Origin: Mycocentrospora acerina
Taxonomy: Eukaryota; Ascomycota; Dothideomycetes; Pleosporales
Assembly (NCBI GenBank): GCA_022701365.1
Contig: JAKUHH010000055.1
Span: 20,166 to 84,165, forward strand
Direction of reading: 5' to 3'
Length of the DNA stretch: 64,000 bases
Part shown: positions 1 to 10,658 of the stretch, piece by piece
Layout of the letters: each line of letters begins with the position of its first letter
Position numbering within the stretch: position 1 is the first letter of the stretch
Made by a program: the position numbers and the translations under genes
Notes under the pieces: generated by a model
What the model was told of the DNA's origin: nothing
The model's database searches: none
Seen by the model: only the letters and a program-made list of their open reading frames with translations

Positions 1-1228
1 GATATCTTTGGCCTCCGCGCCTCCGCGCGCGATCTCGACCGTCCAATCTGTGAACGGTGTCTGCATGGTGTAGTCCTTGCTCAGCCCGTAGTCTCCATCA
101 TACGTAATGCGCTCTTCACTATCCTTAATCTCCTTCTCGAATAATGCGATCCTCAAATCTCCAATAAATGATCATGTATCAGACATAGTCTTACTATTCG
201 GTTCAAGGATATCCAAGAAACGCCCATTCGTCTATATCGCTAGTTGCAGCGGGCGATCAGACGATGTCTTGACATTGCGCAAATGGACACGCACACGGCT
301 GAGGCGGACGCGGAAGAGGCCAGTAAAAGCTGTTTGTGAGGGAGATAAGCAGAATTTGAACTTTCCAGACTCTTAATCTGCGAGGCGACCTACACGAGAT
401 CTATGTTGAACTGTGTGTGGTTGAACAGGAAGGTCTTGCGCTGGATCAACTTCGTCGAGCTGAATTGCGAGACCGCGTCCTTCAGACGCGCGGTATCGAC
501 CAAGTAGTCGCTGATGGGCTTTGTGGAAGAGAGAAGAACGGGTGTGCGCTTGTCGAGGGAATAGTACATATATGCGTTGACATAGGAATTGAAGTCGATG
601 CAGTCGAGGGCGCGAATAGACATGAGGCGGTCGAACATGGCTGTCTAGAGCACAGTGATGACCTTATCGTGTTCTTAGACGTGTTTCATCATGACCATAA
701 GTGGTGGGCGTGATTCCCGTTGCTGTCAAAGGCGGAGTAGCACGGTTGCGAACTCATCACCGCGCGCGACTAAGTTGACTTGGGCCTGGAGGAAAGTCTT
801 GCCATGTACAAGAAGCGAGCGGAGGGCTAGGAGATAGTCTATTTGGTTGGGGATACCAGATCTCCAAAATTGTTTGCTCATTATACCGATCTGGATGTCG
901 AAGCTGTCCCATTGCGCGATTGCGTTGAGAGCATCGAGTTTCATGTTGCCCTGCTTGAGGTCGTTGGGTTAACACTTCTTTCGATCAATCGAATTCATCG
1001 TATTGAAATTCATACCTCCAGCATAAGCAATAGTAGCAGTAATGGCAAAGCCGATACCAATTACAGCGAAAGGAATTTCCTCTGCAGCCTCAAGCTTCTG
1101 CTCCTTCTCCCACTCCGCCACACTGACTTTCAATTTCTCGCTGGACTCGTCAACGAGCTCACGGGTTTTTTAATTTGTCTTAGGCGCGCCTCTCTCTCAG
1201 CTTTATGATACATAAGGTTCTCATTCAT
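1..1228 (-). pseudogene. RIP-broken gene for a helical protein with a hydrophobic segment, runs off the window start
   Basis: Read on the minus strand. A possible ATG lies near 1228, in frame with a charged helical stretch (about 1075-1200), then a roughly 15-residue hydrophobic segment (around 1020-1075, beginning IPFAVIGIGFAITA). Further helical sequence covers 726-955 (includes QAQVNLVARGDEFATVLLRL) and 390-640. A more beta-like C-terminal part runs from 380 to base 1. In-frame stops near 1170, 372, 232 and 173 sit at codons one C-to-T or G-to-A change from Gln, Arg or Trp, the RIP pattern. Splice sites were not all resolved. Helix, hydrophobic hairpin, helix is the layout of ClyA/XaxA-like alpha-helical pore-forming proteins, but I recognise no diagnostic motif, so this is inference. 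It faces away from a similarly built gene at 1310. Confidence 0.45.
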
Positions 1229-1309
1229 TCTTTAGTTTCCAAGTTTCTCATTTCCCTCCTCACTTCATTCACAGCTCATTATCTTCCATCTTCCTATCAC
1301 AAATCCTCT

Positions 1310-2953
1310 GTACATACACAACTGCAATTAACCCGCATACAGTGAGTGAGATTTTATTCAATCTTACCAATCCGGCTACATTCTCTACAGCTTCTGCTGA
1401 TTTCCTCGATACGCCTATCAACTTAGACTCCAAGTCTTTCGCAGTGCTCGCTACAACTGTGCAGACTAGGCTCAATCTGCCCTGTAACCGTGATTAATTT
1501 GAGCAGACGTATAACCGTGAGGCTTTTGAGCAGACGTTGGAGACGGATATAAGTGTCTATGATGTAAGTTTTATTGCTATCCATACTGTCATGGTTGTCT
1601 GCAACGAGACATATAGTGTCGTTTACAAATCCTAGTCAATGCGGATTTTATTTAATGAAGATGATTCTGATACACAAATCTTGAATAGCAACTCGCGATT
1701 AATTTTGAGTCATTATGGAGACTTTCTCACGATTTCATAGTAGTCGGGGCCCCCTCTATGATAATCACCGGTAAGACGCTCCGTCCTACATATGCTGATC
1801 CTTACCTACATATGAATTTTAGATCAGATGATTACTGATACAAGTCAAGATGCCATTAATTTTATGAGCGTTGTCAAGCGTCTCCTTGAAAGCGGCTTTA
1901 ACAGCAACGTCTGCGATACCGTGCTGAAATTCTTAGACAGTCTGAGCGACAATGCCAGCTGACTTGGTCTAGAAGCCAAGCAACTATCAAAATTTCTCGC
2001 TAGAGTAAGTTTTCTTTAAGTGTCTATAAGATTCTATCTCACCTAAGCCCTAGTACAAAGTCCAGTCCAATCAATGTTTCAACGAGCTCAACGATACAAC
2101 CAATCGATGAGATGAGATCGCAGTTTCCGATCAAGAAGGAGTAAAAAAAATTTGGGCGCAAGTCACGCAGATAGAACAATTAATTAAGCAGGCAAGAGAA
2201 GAAACTCAAAACGCAGAGCGTGAAAAGACGAGAGCTAAAGCTCAAAACATTATCAAGTGGGGTTGTAAGCAGAGCCAAGACTTGAAGCATTGTGAGTTAA
2301 AATATGCACGCTAACTAAAGTCGTTGTGTAGTCTCAGCAATGCCCTTTGTTAGCGCAGCTGTCCTAATTGGTGATAAAGCTCTTAGGCCAAAAATTGATG
2401 ATTTGCGAAATCATGCTCATGAACTTTTAAAGCAATATCACTCGATAATTGCCAAGGCTGGTGCTGACCAAGAGCAGCTTATAGCAGCGCAGAGTGGGTT
2501 TAGACATCGAAGCTGGCCCCTACAAGTCAAGACTGACCAATCTATATAGTGACGCCGAAGCTCGTTCTCAACACTATCACTAACATAAAGACACAATCGT
2601 TGAGTATGAGCAAGTCATTAAAACAGACTTACAGTAAGTCTTGAATTTTTAATATGTGTCAAAAGATACAGAAGTTAACATCAGAAAGAGCCGCGGCAAC
2701 GCGCATTGTAATATAAAATAAAGAGTTGTCGCGCAAAATTGAAGCTCTTAATGAAGACCTTGACGCCACTGAAGCAGACCTTAAGGAAAAAAATGTAGAT
2801 GCTATCAAAGATCTCATCACAGACTCAATAGAGGATGTTGAGAAGTGCCTCTCCATGTGGCAGCAGGTAAATCGAGTTGACGAAGAGATTGATAGAGGCG
2901 GTCAGCTTGCGATGTGTAAGGGAAAAATTACGGACAACTTGTTGTATTGTTAG
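1310..2953 (+). pseudogene. RIP-broken multi-exon gene for a coiled-coil protein with a central hydrophobic segment
   Basis: Coding sense is visible in at least five exons. The first ends at a GTAAGT donor at 1564. Others lie at about 1752-1781, 1825-2003 (GTAAGT donor at 2004), 2053-2291, 2335-2550 and 2670-2953. The product is almost all long charged helix (for example TQIEQLIKQAREETQNAERE near 2170-2225), broken by a hydrophobic stretch MPFVSAAVLIGDKAL at 2340. It ends at a TAG near 2951. In-frame TAA/TGA codons near 1495, 1961, 2107 and 2718 fit former Gln, Trp or Arg codons, so the gene is dead by RIP. No intact start codon was found. Long helices around a central hydrophobic hairpin resemble the XaxA/Cry6Aa/ClyA-like superfamily. 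This is a structural analogy only, of low certainty. Confidence 0.45.
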
Positions 2954-3086
2954 GATTATAGAATTAACGATTAAGATTAATAATATACAAAAAGATAGAA
3001 ATTAGAAACATCGGTAATACTATCAATGTTCTCTTAAATACAATATGCCTGAACTGTATCAGTAGTGTAGGGCAAGATTTCTAGAT

Positions 3087-3310
3087 TGAACGATGCAGGG
3101 AAGAAGAAAGTAATCGAAAAAGGGTCTGATTTCACTACCAGGAATATGGGAATACTAGAAAAGAAGGGTAAGCTAAGAATACAGTTCTCTTCACTTATAG
3201 GTCTTATATAAAGGATACAGAAACGTTACTTTATAAATCTATGTTGGCTGTCTCCTCATGTCACCTAGTTCTTGATATATGATAGTCGTTATTTGTTGGA
3301 ATGTTTAGCT
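3087..3310 (-). repeat. Highly diverged solo LTR, family A
   Basis: The stretch from about 3087 (ending of the type GAACGATGCAGGG) through TTATAGGTCTTATATAAAGG near 3200 lines up with the 288-bp LTR at 11785-12072, with many C/T and G/A differences and some gaps. Ends are approximate and no target duplication is visible. Confidence 0.5.
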
Positions 3311-4773
3311 CTTTAAACTTTGTATCTAACTCGTTAATTACACTGATATATTTGCAGGTACAGATTTCTCAGGTGCGATTCTTTCTCCTAGACTAAATGT
3401 TCTTTGCTAGGGCCTTGAAAGCGTATCAAAATAGTAAAAGTACTTTCACAACGTGTAATGACCACTTTGTGACTTCCCTCAGAACTGCGGACGACTTAGT
3501 TAAATACTTTCTCACCTTACAAAAGGAGTATGGATTTCCACATTCCTCCCTCGGCCCGTGAATTTTAGAGTATGCATAAACCTCCTCTAAATACCCGAAA
3601 TTTTTCTTAAAGCTGTAGTATAAAAGAGGTTAGGGTGTTGTAGCTATGTAGGACATTTTTTTTGAGTTTCCGTTGAACACGACATATAAGGGTAGAAACT
3701 TGTATTCTGATTATGACCTCCTCTCACAGCACTTATATTTACCTTGTAGTAGACTAATACTCTATTCGAATTACTCTCTTCTTGTCAGTATCGTTACAAA
3801 ATTTACCTCAAGAAAGTAGCGCTTACTCTCTTCGCCGTACACTCCTAACGATAAAACGGGATCCTCTTTTGTGTTCTTCTAGACACTGAGTATTAGTTCA
3901 TGCCATCAGTCTGGTATTGTGAATCTACTACTACGATAAGTCAAATACCATCATTTGAAGCTAATTTTAGACATCAGTTTTATAAGAATTTAATACTCAG
4001 GGCCTATTCTAATACCGTTTTGCATTGCTCACTGAAATGTTCTATAATCTATCATTTACAATATCACATGATAAAACAGTCTAATTCTCTAGGTAAAAGC
4101 TTACAAAAATCGGCTACATGTTAGGGCAACACATTTTATCAGATTCATGTGAAAATTTGAATATTTCACTTTATTATAATAGAGCGTAGGTGACGGAGAT
4201 TATCTTACCTAGTTTCACTATGGCAATGGCATTCTAAGCGTACACTTATCATTGTGCTACATTAATTCACATGCACAGTAGCAGTCCGTACTGCATCTGG
4301 ATGCCAACTAAACAATCAGCTCCAAAAGTACACGAAGCAGGGCGTTAGGTAAACATGATTTTAAGTACTGAAAACCCAGCTGCTCAGACTCGTTCCTGTA
4401 AAATATCTTGTGAAGGGTAGATAGTTAGCCTGTATAAGCAGCTTACCTGAAAAATCAGTCACATTGATATTTTAATACCCCTATGTATTTGAGTTTGAAA
4501 AGAATTTCGACTATATTTGCGTATCAATATATCAGAAAATTTGATACAGACAGCACAATCAATAGAATGAAAGGGCAAAATTGAAAGATAACATAAACAA
4601 TTCAGTAGACGTTCATTTCTACATTTAGATGTTAAATTAGGTGAATATTTGTCTGTCTCTAGGCTGTGTCGCACGTGACCTGGAATTGTCATATTAAGTC
4701 TCTGACCCCAGGCCGGTCTAATAAGACGTGGTAAAATGTCTTATGCTTTGTGCTTCCCTATTTTCTACTAGAA
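3311..4773. other. Intergenic sequence with no supported gene
   Basis: A+T-rich. The short open frames here (up to 77 codons) show no recognisable domain or splice structure. The last part is downstream of the monooxygenase gene. Confidence 0.5.
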
Positions 4774-6911
4774 CTAGAGCATTACTTTAGATACCAATTT
4801 GATCATTGTAGCAGCATCCTCAAGCTCGCCGATGTACATGACATGTCTGTCAGGCCGGACTAGTACCAGACATCCTTTATCTTCGTCAATTCCGTAATTT
4901 TTGTATGCTTCGTTCCTTGTCAGAATTTTTGCTTGACCATTATCCACAAAGACCCGGTTAAATGGATTAACATTTTTGAAGAAGGATAGGGGCAGGTCGG
5001 TGATTTCGACTTGATCTCTGCTCGCGCTATGCACGACGAGGATATCAAACACCTCCTGCGGTTCAATGCAACGGCTGTCAAGACGTTGGAGGAAAGTACC
5101 AGGCAGCTCTAGTACTTGACTAAGATTCTCAACACGCCGCAGCTGCTCCGGTTGCGAAATATTACCTGCAAAGACAACAATCCTATAGCGACCATCGCTG
5201 GGAAAGCATATCCCAAAGTCAACTGGCACTCCATCCGCATGCCTCTGCACTCGCTGAGAGGGTAGGCGTCTACCTACAGGAATGCCAGGCGCCAAGTCCT
5301 GTCTGGAACTTATTGAATTGCCTTGCTTGGCGACAAACAAACCAGACTCGTACTCGATTGACGTGGTACTTATGAAGCTGAGACCTTCGTGGACACCCCG
5401 AGCGGAATCTTCGGCACTGAAATTACCTTTCAAATTAATATCTTTGGAAAAAGCTTTGTCAAAGGCTACGAGTTGTCTGGTCGTTAATCCGCGCTCCTCG
5501 TCATATGTCTTCAGGATATCTAGCGGAGAGATACCCTTCACAACGTGGGCGATTTTCCATCCAAGATTGTATGCTGGAATATATTAGTAATAGATTCAGC
5601 AATATTTTCGTCCAGTAGTACTTACCATCTTGAAGACTGAAATTCATGCCAATTCCAGCTCTGGGTGAATGACAGTGCAATGCGTCGCCAGCAAGAAAAA
5701 CACGAGAGTGCTTCGAAGGAGCGGTTGCAACCCGCCGCCGGCTGCCAAATAGTCCGCACCAATCAATTTTGGTGACGTTGAACTCATATGGAGACAGGAT
5801 CTCCTTCACCATTTTGATTATGTTCTCTGGGGTCGCTCCATCCCGATCGGGCAAGGCGATTCCCGCACGGACAATTCCATCCTCTCTTGGTATAAACCCG
5901 GCTGCATGTCCATCCTTGGAAAAAAAGGTTTGAAGATGGAAATCCGCTTTGGAGCGCATCAATTCTTGTTACAGAAGTAGGGTTTAGGAGGGTTGTCTTA
6001 CGGAAATTTGAAGTCGCAACGCAATCTAAGACACCTCCAATTCCATCGTTTTCTGTCTCATCAGTGGAAAAATCAAACCCTATAGCTTCTCGCGTCCAAC
6101 TTTGGACGCCGTCAGCCCCAATGACGAATCTAGCGTTGATAACCTCAGTGCTTCCTTCTTTTCCATTGACCTTACGCTTCCTGTACGGCTCGTCTGCTGG
6201 GTTATAGTTGAAGTCTCCAGGTTGTGGGATAGTGTCATTATTGGAAACTAAAGCCAACTCTTCGTTTGTAAGATACTTGACGGTCAGTCTGATAGCATGG
6301 GCTTCGGGGTCGTGCAACTTCGACTCGTCTATTTCAATGGCTGACGCTTTGACTCCACGTTCAACTTCGTAGCCGCCAAAGGTCTTCATACCATCTAGCA
6401 GAGCGCGCTCTACGTTGCCTGAAGATAATCAAAATCTTTACTCTAATTTGCGATCAGGTGTCAAACCTTGACTAGTATGAACGAGCTGAAACTTGCCAAG
6501 TTCAGGAAGCCATTTAGGAACGCGAGCAATACGCTTCAAAGGCTCATTTTTAGATCCGGACTGTAAACTCGAAAGTTAAATCAGTTATTCACTAAGTAAA
6601 AGTATATTCTCACATACCCAAAATGTCATTTCCAATGCAGGAACAGCGTTATTATATAGATCGTCTGCAATGCCAAATGAGTCCAAAATGTCCAATGTAC
6701 CCGTCTGTACGCCATCAGCATGGCCTCTAAACACTTTTGTGGCACGAGTATCGATGATACGTGCTTTCACACCGCATCGGGCCATCCATAAGGCTGCCAT
6801 GAGACTGCGTCAAATTTGAGCCAGCGAACAGTGAGTCTTCTGCAAGTATGCTCACCCTGAAGGCCCAGCACCGATGATGACGACATCAGTATCAGATTCA
6901 ACTGTAGTCAT
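4774..6911 (-). CDS. FAD-dependent aromatic monooxygenase, phenol 2-monooxygenase type (6 exons)
   Basis: Exons 6911-6856, 6804-6618, 6560-6467, 6418-6002, 5964-5626 and 5573-4774 join to 1893 nt, 630 aa, with GT-AG introns and no internal stop. The N-terminal Rossmann motif GAGPSG is at residues 14-19, the second FAD/NADPH motif GADG at 213-216 and the GD motif (FLAGDALHCHSP) near 344, followed by GIGMNFSLQDAYNLGWK. The C-terminal 200 residues (with YRIVVFAGNISQPEQLRRVE) fit the thioredoxin-like dimerisation domain of phenol hydroxylases. Length is normal for the family, which ortho-hydroxylates phenolic rings using NAD(P)H and O2. The enzyme is probably soluble. Substrate is unknown. It lies 6.6 kb downstream of the PKS on the same strand, so a tailoring role is plausible. 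No RIP damage is seen despite nearby repeats. Confidence 0.9.
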
Positions 6912-8469
6912 ATTGCCGCAAAGACGTGTAGGTGTGGAGAAATTTGGGAGAGTTGTGAGTATCAACTGTGGTAAGAAGAAATGGTCGAATGAGTTTTGAA
7001 GTTACTTTGTTTGTGATGAGACAGACTACCTCAGCTTCATAAACATTGGTCTTATATAGCAGTCATTCTATCCTAAGCTGGTGACCGAATTTAAGTACGC
7101 TAAAAAGGCGCTTGTCTCAGTCTTGCTGCACCTGTCGCTCGGACCATTAATTACGGAAAGCTGGTTGACCATTTCTCGTATTTGCTAGGGTCAGTTGAGG
7201 TTCGCTTCATAATATCAAAAGAAAACGTAATTTAATCACATCACATAGCAACTTATCTTTGACAAGTTCCGGATATATTATATGCGCTTTACTTGATTCT
7301 TTTGTTTGCTACTCAAGTATTACACATCGGCATTAATTCAGCTTTGACAAATGATTTCGATTTGGGGTTGTTAATCTGTCAGGGCGTTCTGCAGGTGAAC
7401 AAATTTCAACACTGCTCGCCTTGACATGTAGTAGGTATGGAATGTCATTTTCACTTTAGAGTTGAGACTTATTGCTATCTTCAATCTTCTATAGAGTAAT
7501 GTAATACAATAGAACAGATAACTGAGATAATTAATTTCTTAAAGTTAGTCTTTTCTGACAAATCTTTTTTATCATTGTCAACGTAAAACAGTACAAAAAG
7601 CAATAAAATTAACTTCAATAATTGCTCAAAATCTACCTTATGTTCAATACATTGATTTTAGTTAAATAGCTTTAGTAAGTATCCCCTTTGTCATTGAAGA
7701 CCCTCTCGTCTTCTCCATGGTTCATTTTCCTCTGAGATCGCAAGAACTTGATTTCTTAGTAAAAAATAATTAAGCCTAAGTAACAGAAAACTTGCTCCTC
7801 AGGAATCTTCTAATTTTTCTCCAAACAAAGCGCATCTGGAACGTCTATACTCAAGGCAAAATTCGCTAGTCTAGCTTTGCGTTCTTCAAAGTTTACTTTG
7901 CACGTGGTCTATCTCCTTTTCAGTGAACGGAATATCCCGTCCCCTTGAAAAAAATGTGGGATTGATGCCTAAATTTATGAATAATTATGGGACTTAGTCC
8001 GTTCGGAGTTCTAACTCGTCCGCAAACGTCCGACAGCGTCCGCCGACGTCAGACAGCGTCCAAAACGTTGTAGATATGCAGTATTCTGATTAAACAGAAT
8101 TTGCAGAAGATATTATGATATGAAAAACTGTCACTTTAAAAACACTTTAATTGACTTAGTGACCATTTAGCCTGGTTTAGAGTAATAAATTGAACACTTC
8201 TCTTGCTTGACACGTTTTTTTACGTTGCTTAGGTTTAGGGCATGGAAACTCAACCCCGCTTTAAATTCTTGATTATTTTTGGCTAATGGATATTGTTCTT
8301 CTATTCCTGACCTTGCCACTTCACCTAGTGTTTGTGAAGGGACGAAAAAGTCCCGTTGTTCAAATAGAATGGTGGATAACAGAACTCAACTCAAATAGAG
8401 ACTCAGCAAGCCACCCTGAACACTTCTGAAAGCGTACTATATAACGAGAATAAATTCTATATCTCAGCA
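6912..8469. promoter_or_regulatory. Intergenic region upstream of the monooxygenase
   Basis: Contains the monooxygenase promoter (start at 6911) and otherwise only A+T-rich sequence. A small cluster of related GTCCG/ACGTC words occurs at 8018-8065. I see no gene and can assign no specific binding site. Confidence 0.4.
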
Positions 8470-9200
8470 ACGAGGTGCATAATAGTAATGCTAGATCTGA
8501 TCTTTACTAGTGATATCTGTGGCAAGTGAAATTGTTTCGACGACTTTGTAGTGTCTTACAGAGTCTACACGCCCACCATTCTTTTTATGATAGGGATCTA
8601 AAAAAAATCAAAACGTAACATCATAATTGTACTTAAAATCAAGTTCGCTAATTGTTCACCATAGCTGGAGCAACATCAATGTGATGTCAATGGAGAACAG
8701 CCATGCTGGAACTGGACTCTCAATGCTATATCCTCTGAAGACTTCTATGACTCGCCTATCATTAATCCTGAAACTGGGTTTGGCGGCAACGACAAATGGG
8801 CTCTTGGAGACTCTAGCTATCTTGCTGATGCTATGGATACTGTCTCATCACAATTACTCGATATTTCTGACCGTGCCGGGCGGTTGCATTACGGACACGC
8901 ACTTCAAGGATATGATGACTAACCTTAGACTGAGAAAACAACTTGCATTCAGTCTATGCTACGTCCTACAGATCTTCTCCGTCTCTATGTTCAATTTTTC
9001 TTTTGCTAGTTATATGAAGGCTGTTTGGATTAGTCCATATTTCATAATCTTGACTCATGTAAGTGAAATTACAATCAATGGTGGCACGCACATTGGCTTT
9101 GGCGACTTGTATGGTAACGTCAGAGACACTCACGTCAGTCTTAAGCGATTTCTTTCAGTGCTAATATGCAACTACTGCTAGAAACTGCTGAGTGACATGC
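8470..9200 (+). pseudogene. Decayed tyrosinase (di-copper phenol oxidase) fragment
   Basis: Several frames together give a fungal tyrosinase pattern. FDDFVVSYRVYTPTI at about 8535-8580 matches the region around the CuA site. QPCWNWTLNAISSEDFYDSP near 8697-8757 matches the family signature QPYWNWTLD...F..SPIF. TGFGGNDKW near 8780 follows, then GGCITD.HFKDM near 8880-8920, which precedes the CuB domain. Finally NGGTHIGFGDLYGNVRD at 9080-9130 matches the HxGGH region of CuB. The frame changes several times, key histidines are lost, and the end is missing, so it cannot be functional. Tyrosinases oxidise phenols to quinones; this copy may be a lost tailoring or pigment enzyme of the neighbouring polyketide locus. 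The long open frame at 8627-9181 is not the original reading frame throughout. Confidence 0.7.
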
Positions 9201-9669
9201 TAGCGATCCGATAATGATGATGCTTAGCTGCTACATGAACTTGGTAGTAATTGGCCTCTGGATTTACTTTGTATTAAAACAAGCAATAGAATAAACATTA
9301 TTTTTGAAATTTGGAGGTCTTTTAAATGCTCTTTATAAACTAGAATTACAATTAGCATTATCTTTTTTTAACATAAGTATTTCTTCTTTGTCAGCTGTTT
9401 CAACCAATTCAAAAAACTAGATACAATGTAATATATGTTTCTTTATCCTAGTTTTATGAAACTCTGTAACTGTTTATTATTTTAAACTAAGGCACATCTT
9501 TTAACTTTAAGCATTTTCTATTTTTAGTTTTAATTACTTTCTCAATTTATCAAGGTCAAGAAACATCAAATCATCTTCTAATTAATATATTTAACTTGAT
9601 CGAGCGTTTATTAATTTAAATTTATGCATAAAAGATGTACTTCTGTACAATAATCAATGTAATCAGCAA

Positions 9670-9900
9670 ACCACGGCTCATCTGAGATATCCTCACTTAG
9701 CCGGAAAATCACCACTTAGCTGGAAAACTCCTACATAACCAGCAAACTGCTGCTTATTTGACGAATTCCTGCTTAGCCGGAGAATTACCACTTAGCCGAA
9801 GAATTACCACTTAGCCGGAGAATTACCACTTAGCCGGCATAATCCAACTTAGCTTGCAAACTCCTCCTGAGCCAGAAAACTCCTGCATGACTTGAATATT
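9670..9900. repeat. Minisatellite, about 21-bp unit
   Basis: About ten imperfect copies of a unit like ACTTAGCCGGAGAATTACC. The central copies at 9770-9840 are nearly identical and the outer copies diverge. Lies just outside the LTR at 9926. Confidence 0.75.
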
Positions 9901-9925
9901 CCCACATTAGTAGTAAATTTAACAT

Positions 9926-10215
9926 TGTAACGTTCACAAACTTCACATGCTAGATTAACCCTAAGTTAACCGGCACCTTTCTACAAGTTACCTAATATAA
10001 CACCTACTCTATATTGCGATACCCTAGAAGGTGGTATATTAGGAGACAGGCTGTAGGAGCTTTACATAGTATTTATTCTGGATTTTTTAATACAATACCT
10101 ATATGTGTACAGAATAGTATCTTTAGTATGCTCTTTCCTCCTAGCACTCTTAAGTCCCTTGTAATAGACAATTCAACCGTATTTTAATTAATCTCTTATT
10201 ACATTCGTTGTTGTA
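9926..10215 (+). repeat. Solo LTR, family A (RIP-mutated)
   Basis: Starts TGTAACGTTCACAAAC and aligns along its length with the better preserved copy at 59155-59442. Changes are mostly C-to-T and G-to-A. The right end is degraded and a target duplication cannot be read. Confidence 0.7.
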
Positions 10216-10658
10216 TTATATAGCAAAAATTGGATGATCTATTAGCAGCCTAATTACAATTATAGATCTTATATATAGTCCGTTCTATTTAAGCAGCATC
10301 TTAGTGCCTAGTACTCTCTGGTATATATATGGCTATGTTCTATTTTATTTAGCAGGAAGAAAACATAGCTTAACTGTTGTTGCAAGAGTTTAATTCTATT
10401 AAGATGAACCTTAACTATTTATAAAGCTTTTAAGCAAAATTTATAGTCTTAAGATCTAAAGTGGTATTAAGTTTTACTAAAAATAAACTAAACCTTTTTT
10501 TTTAACTAAACCTATGTAATAAAGAATTGTGAAACTAATTTAAATAGATGCCTAGGCTTACATTAAAAATTAAAGTGTTTTATTTCTAGATTTTTATGTC
10601 TTTAATCTAATTCTAATTTTGTTAAAATGTTAAATTTTATGCTATAACATAATTTACA

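Noticed and set aside
1269..1475. 68-codon minus-strand frame between the two divergent helical genes
   Set aside because: The plus strand here reads in frame into the first exon of the 1310 gene (donor at 1564), so this is a shadow.
4459..4692. 77-codon minus-strand frame
   Set aside because: No motif, no splice context and no conservation cue; not supported as a gene.
8627..9181. 184-codon open frame taken as a membrane protein
   Set aside because: Only parts of it match the tyrosinase frame; the remaining tyrosinase motifs lie in other frames, so the open frame is a by-product of decay.
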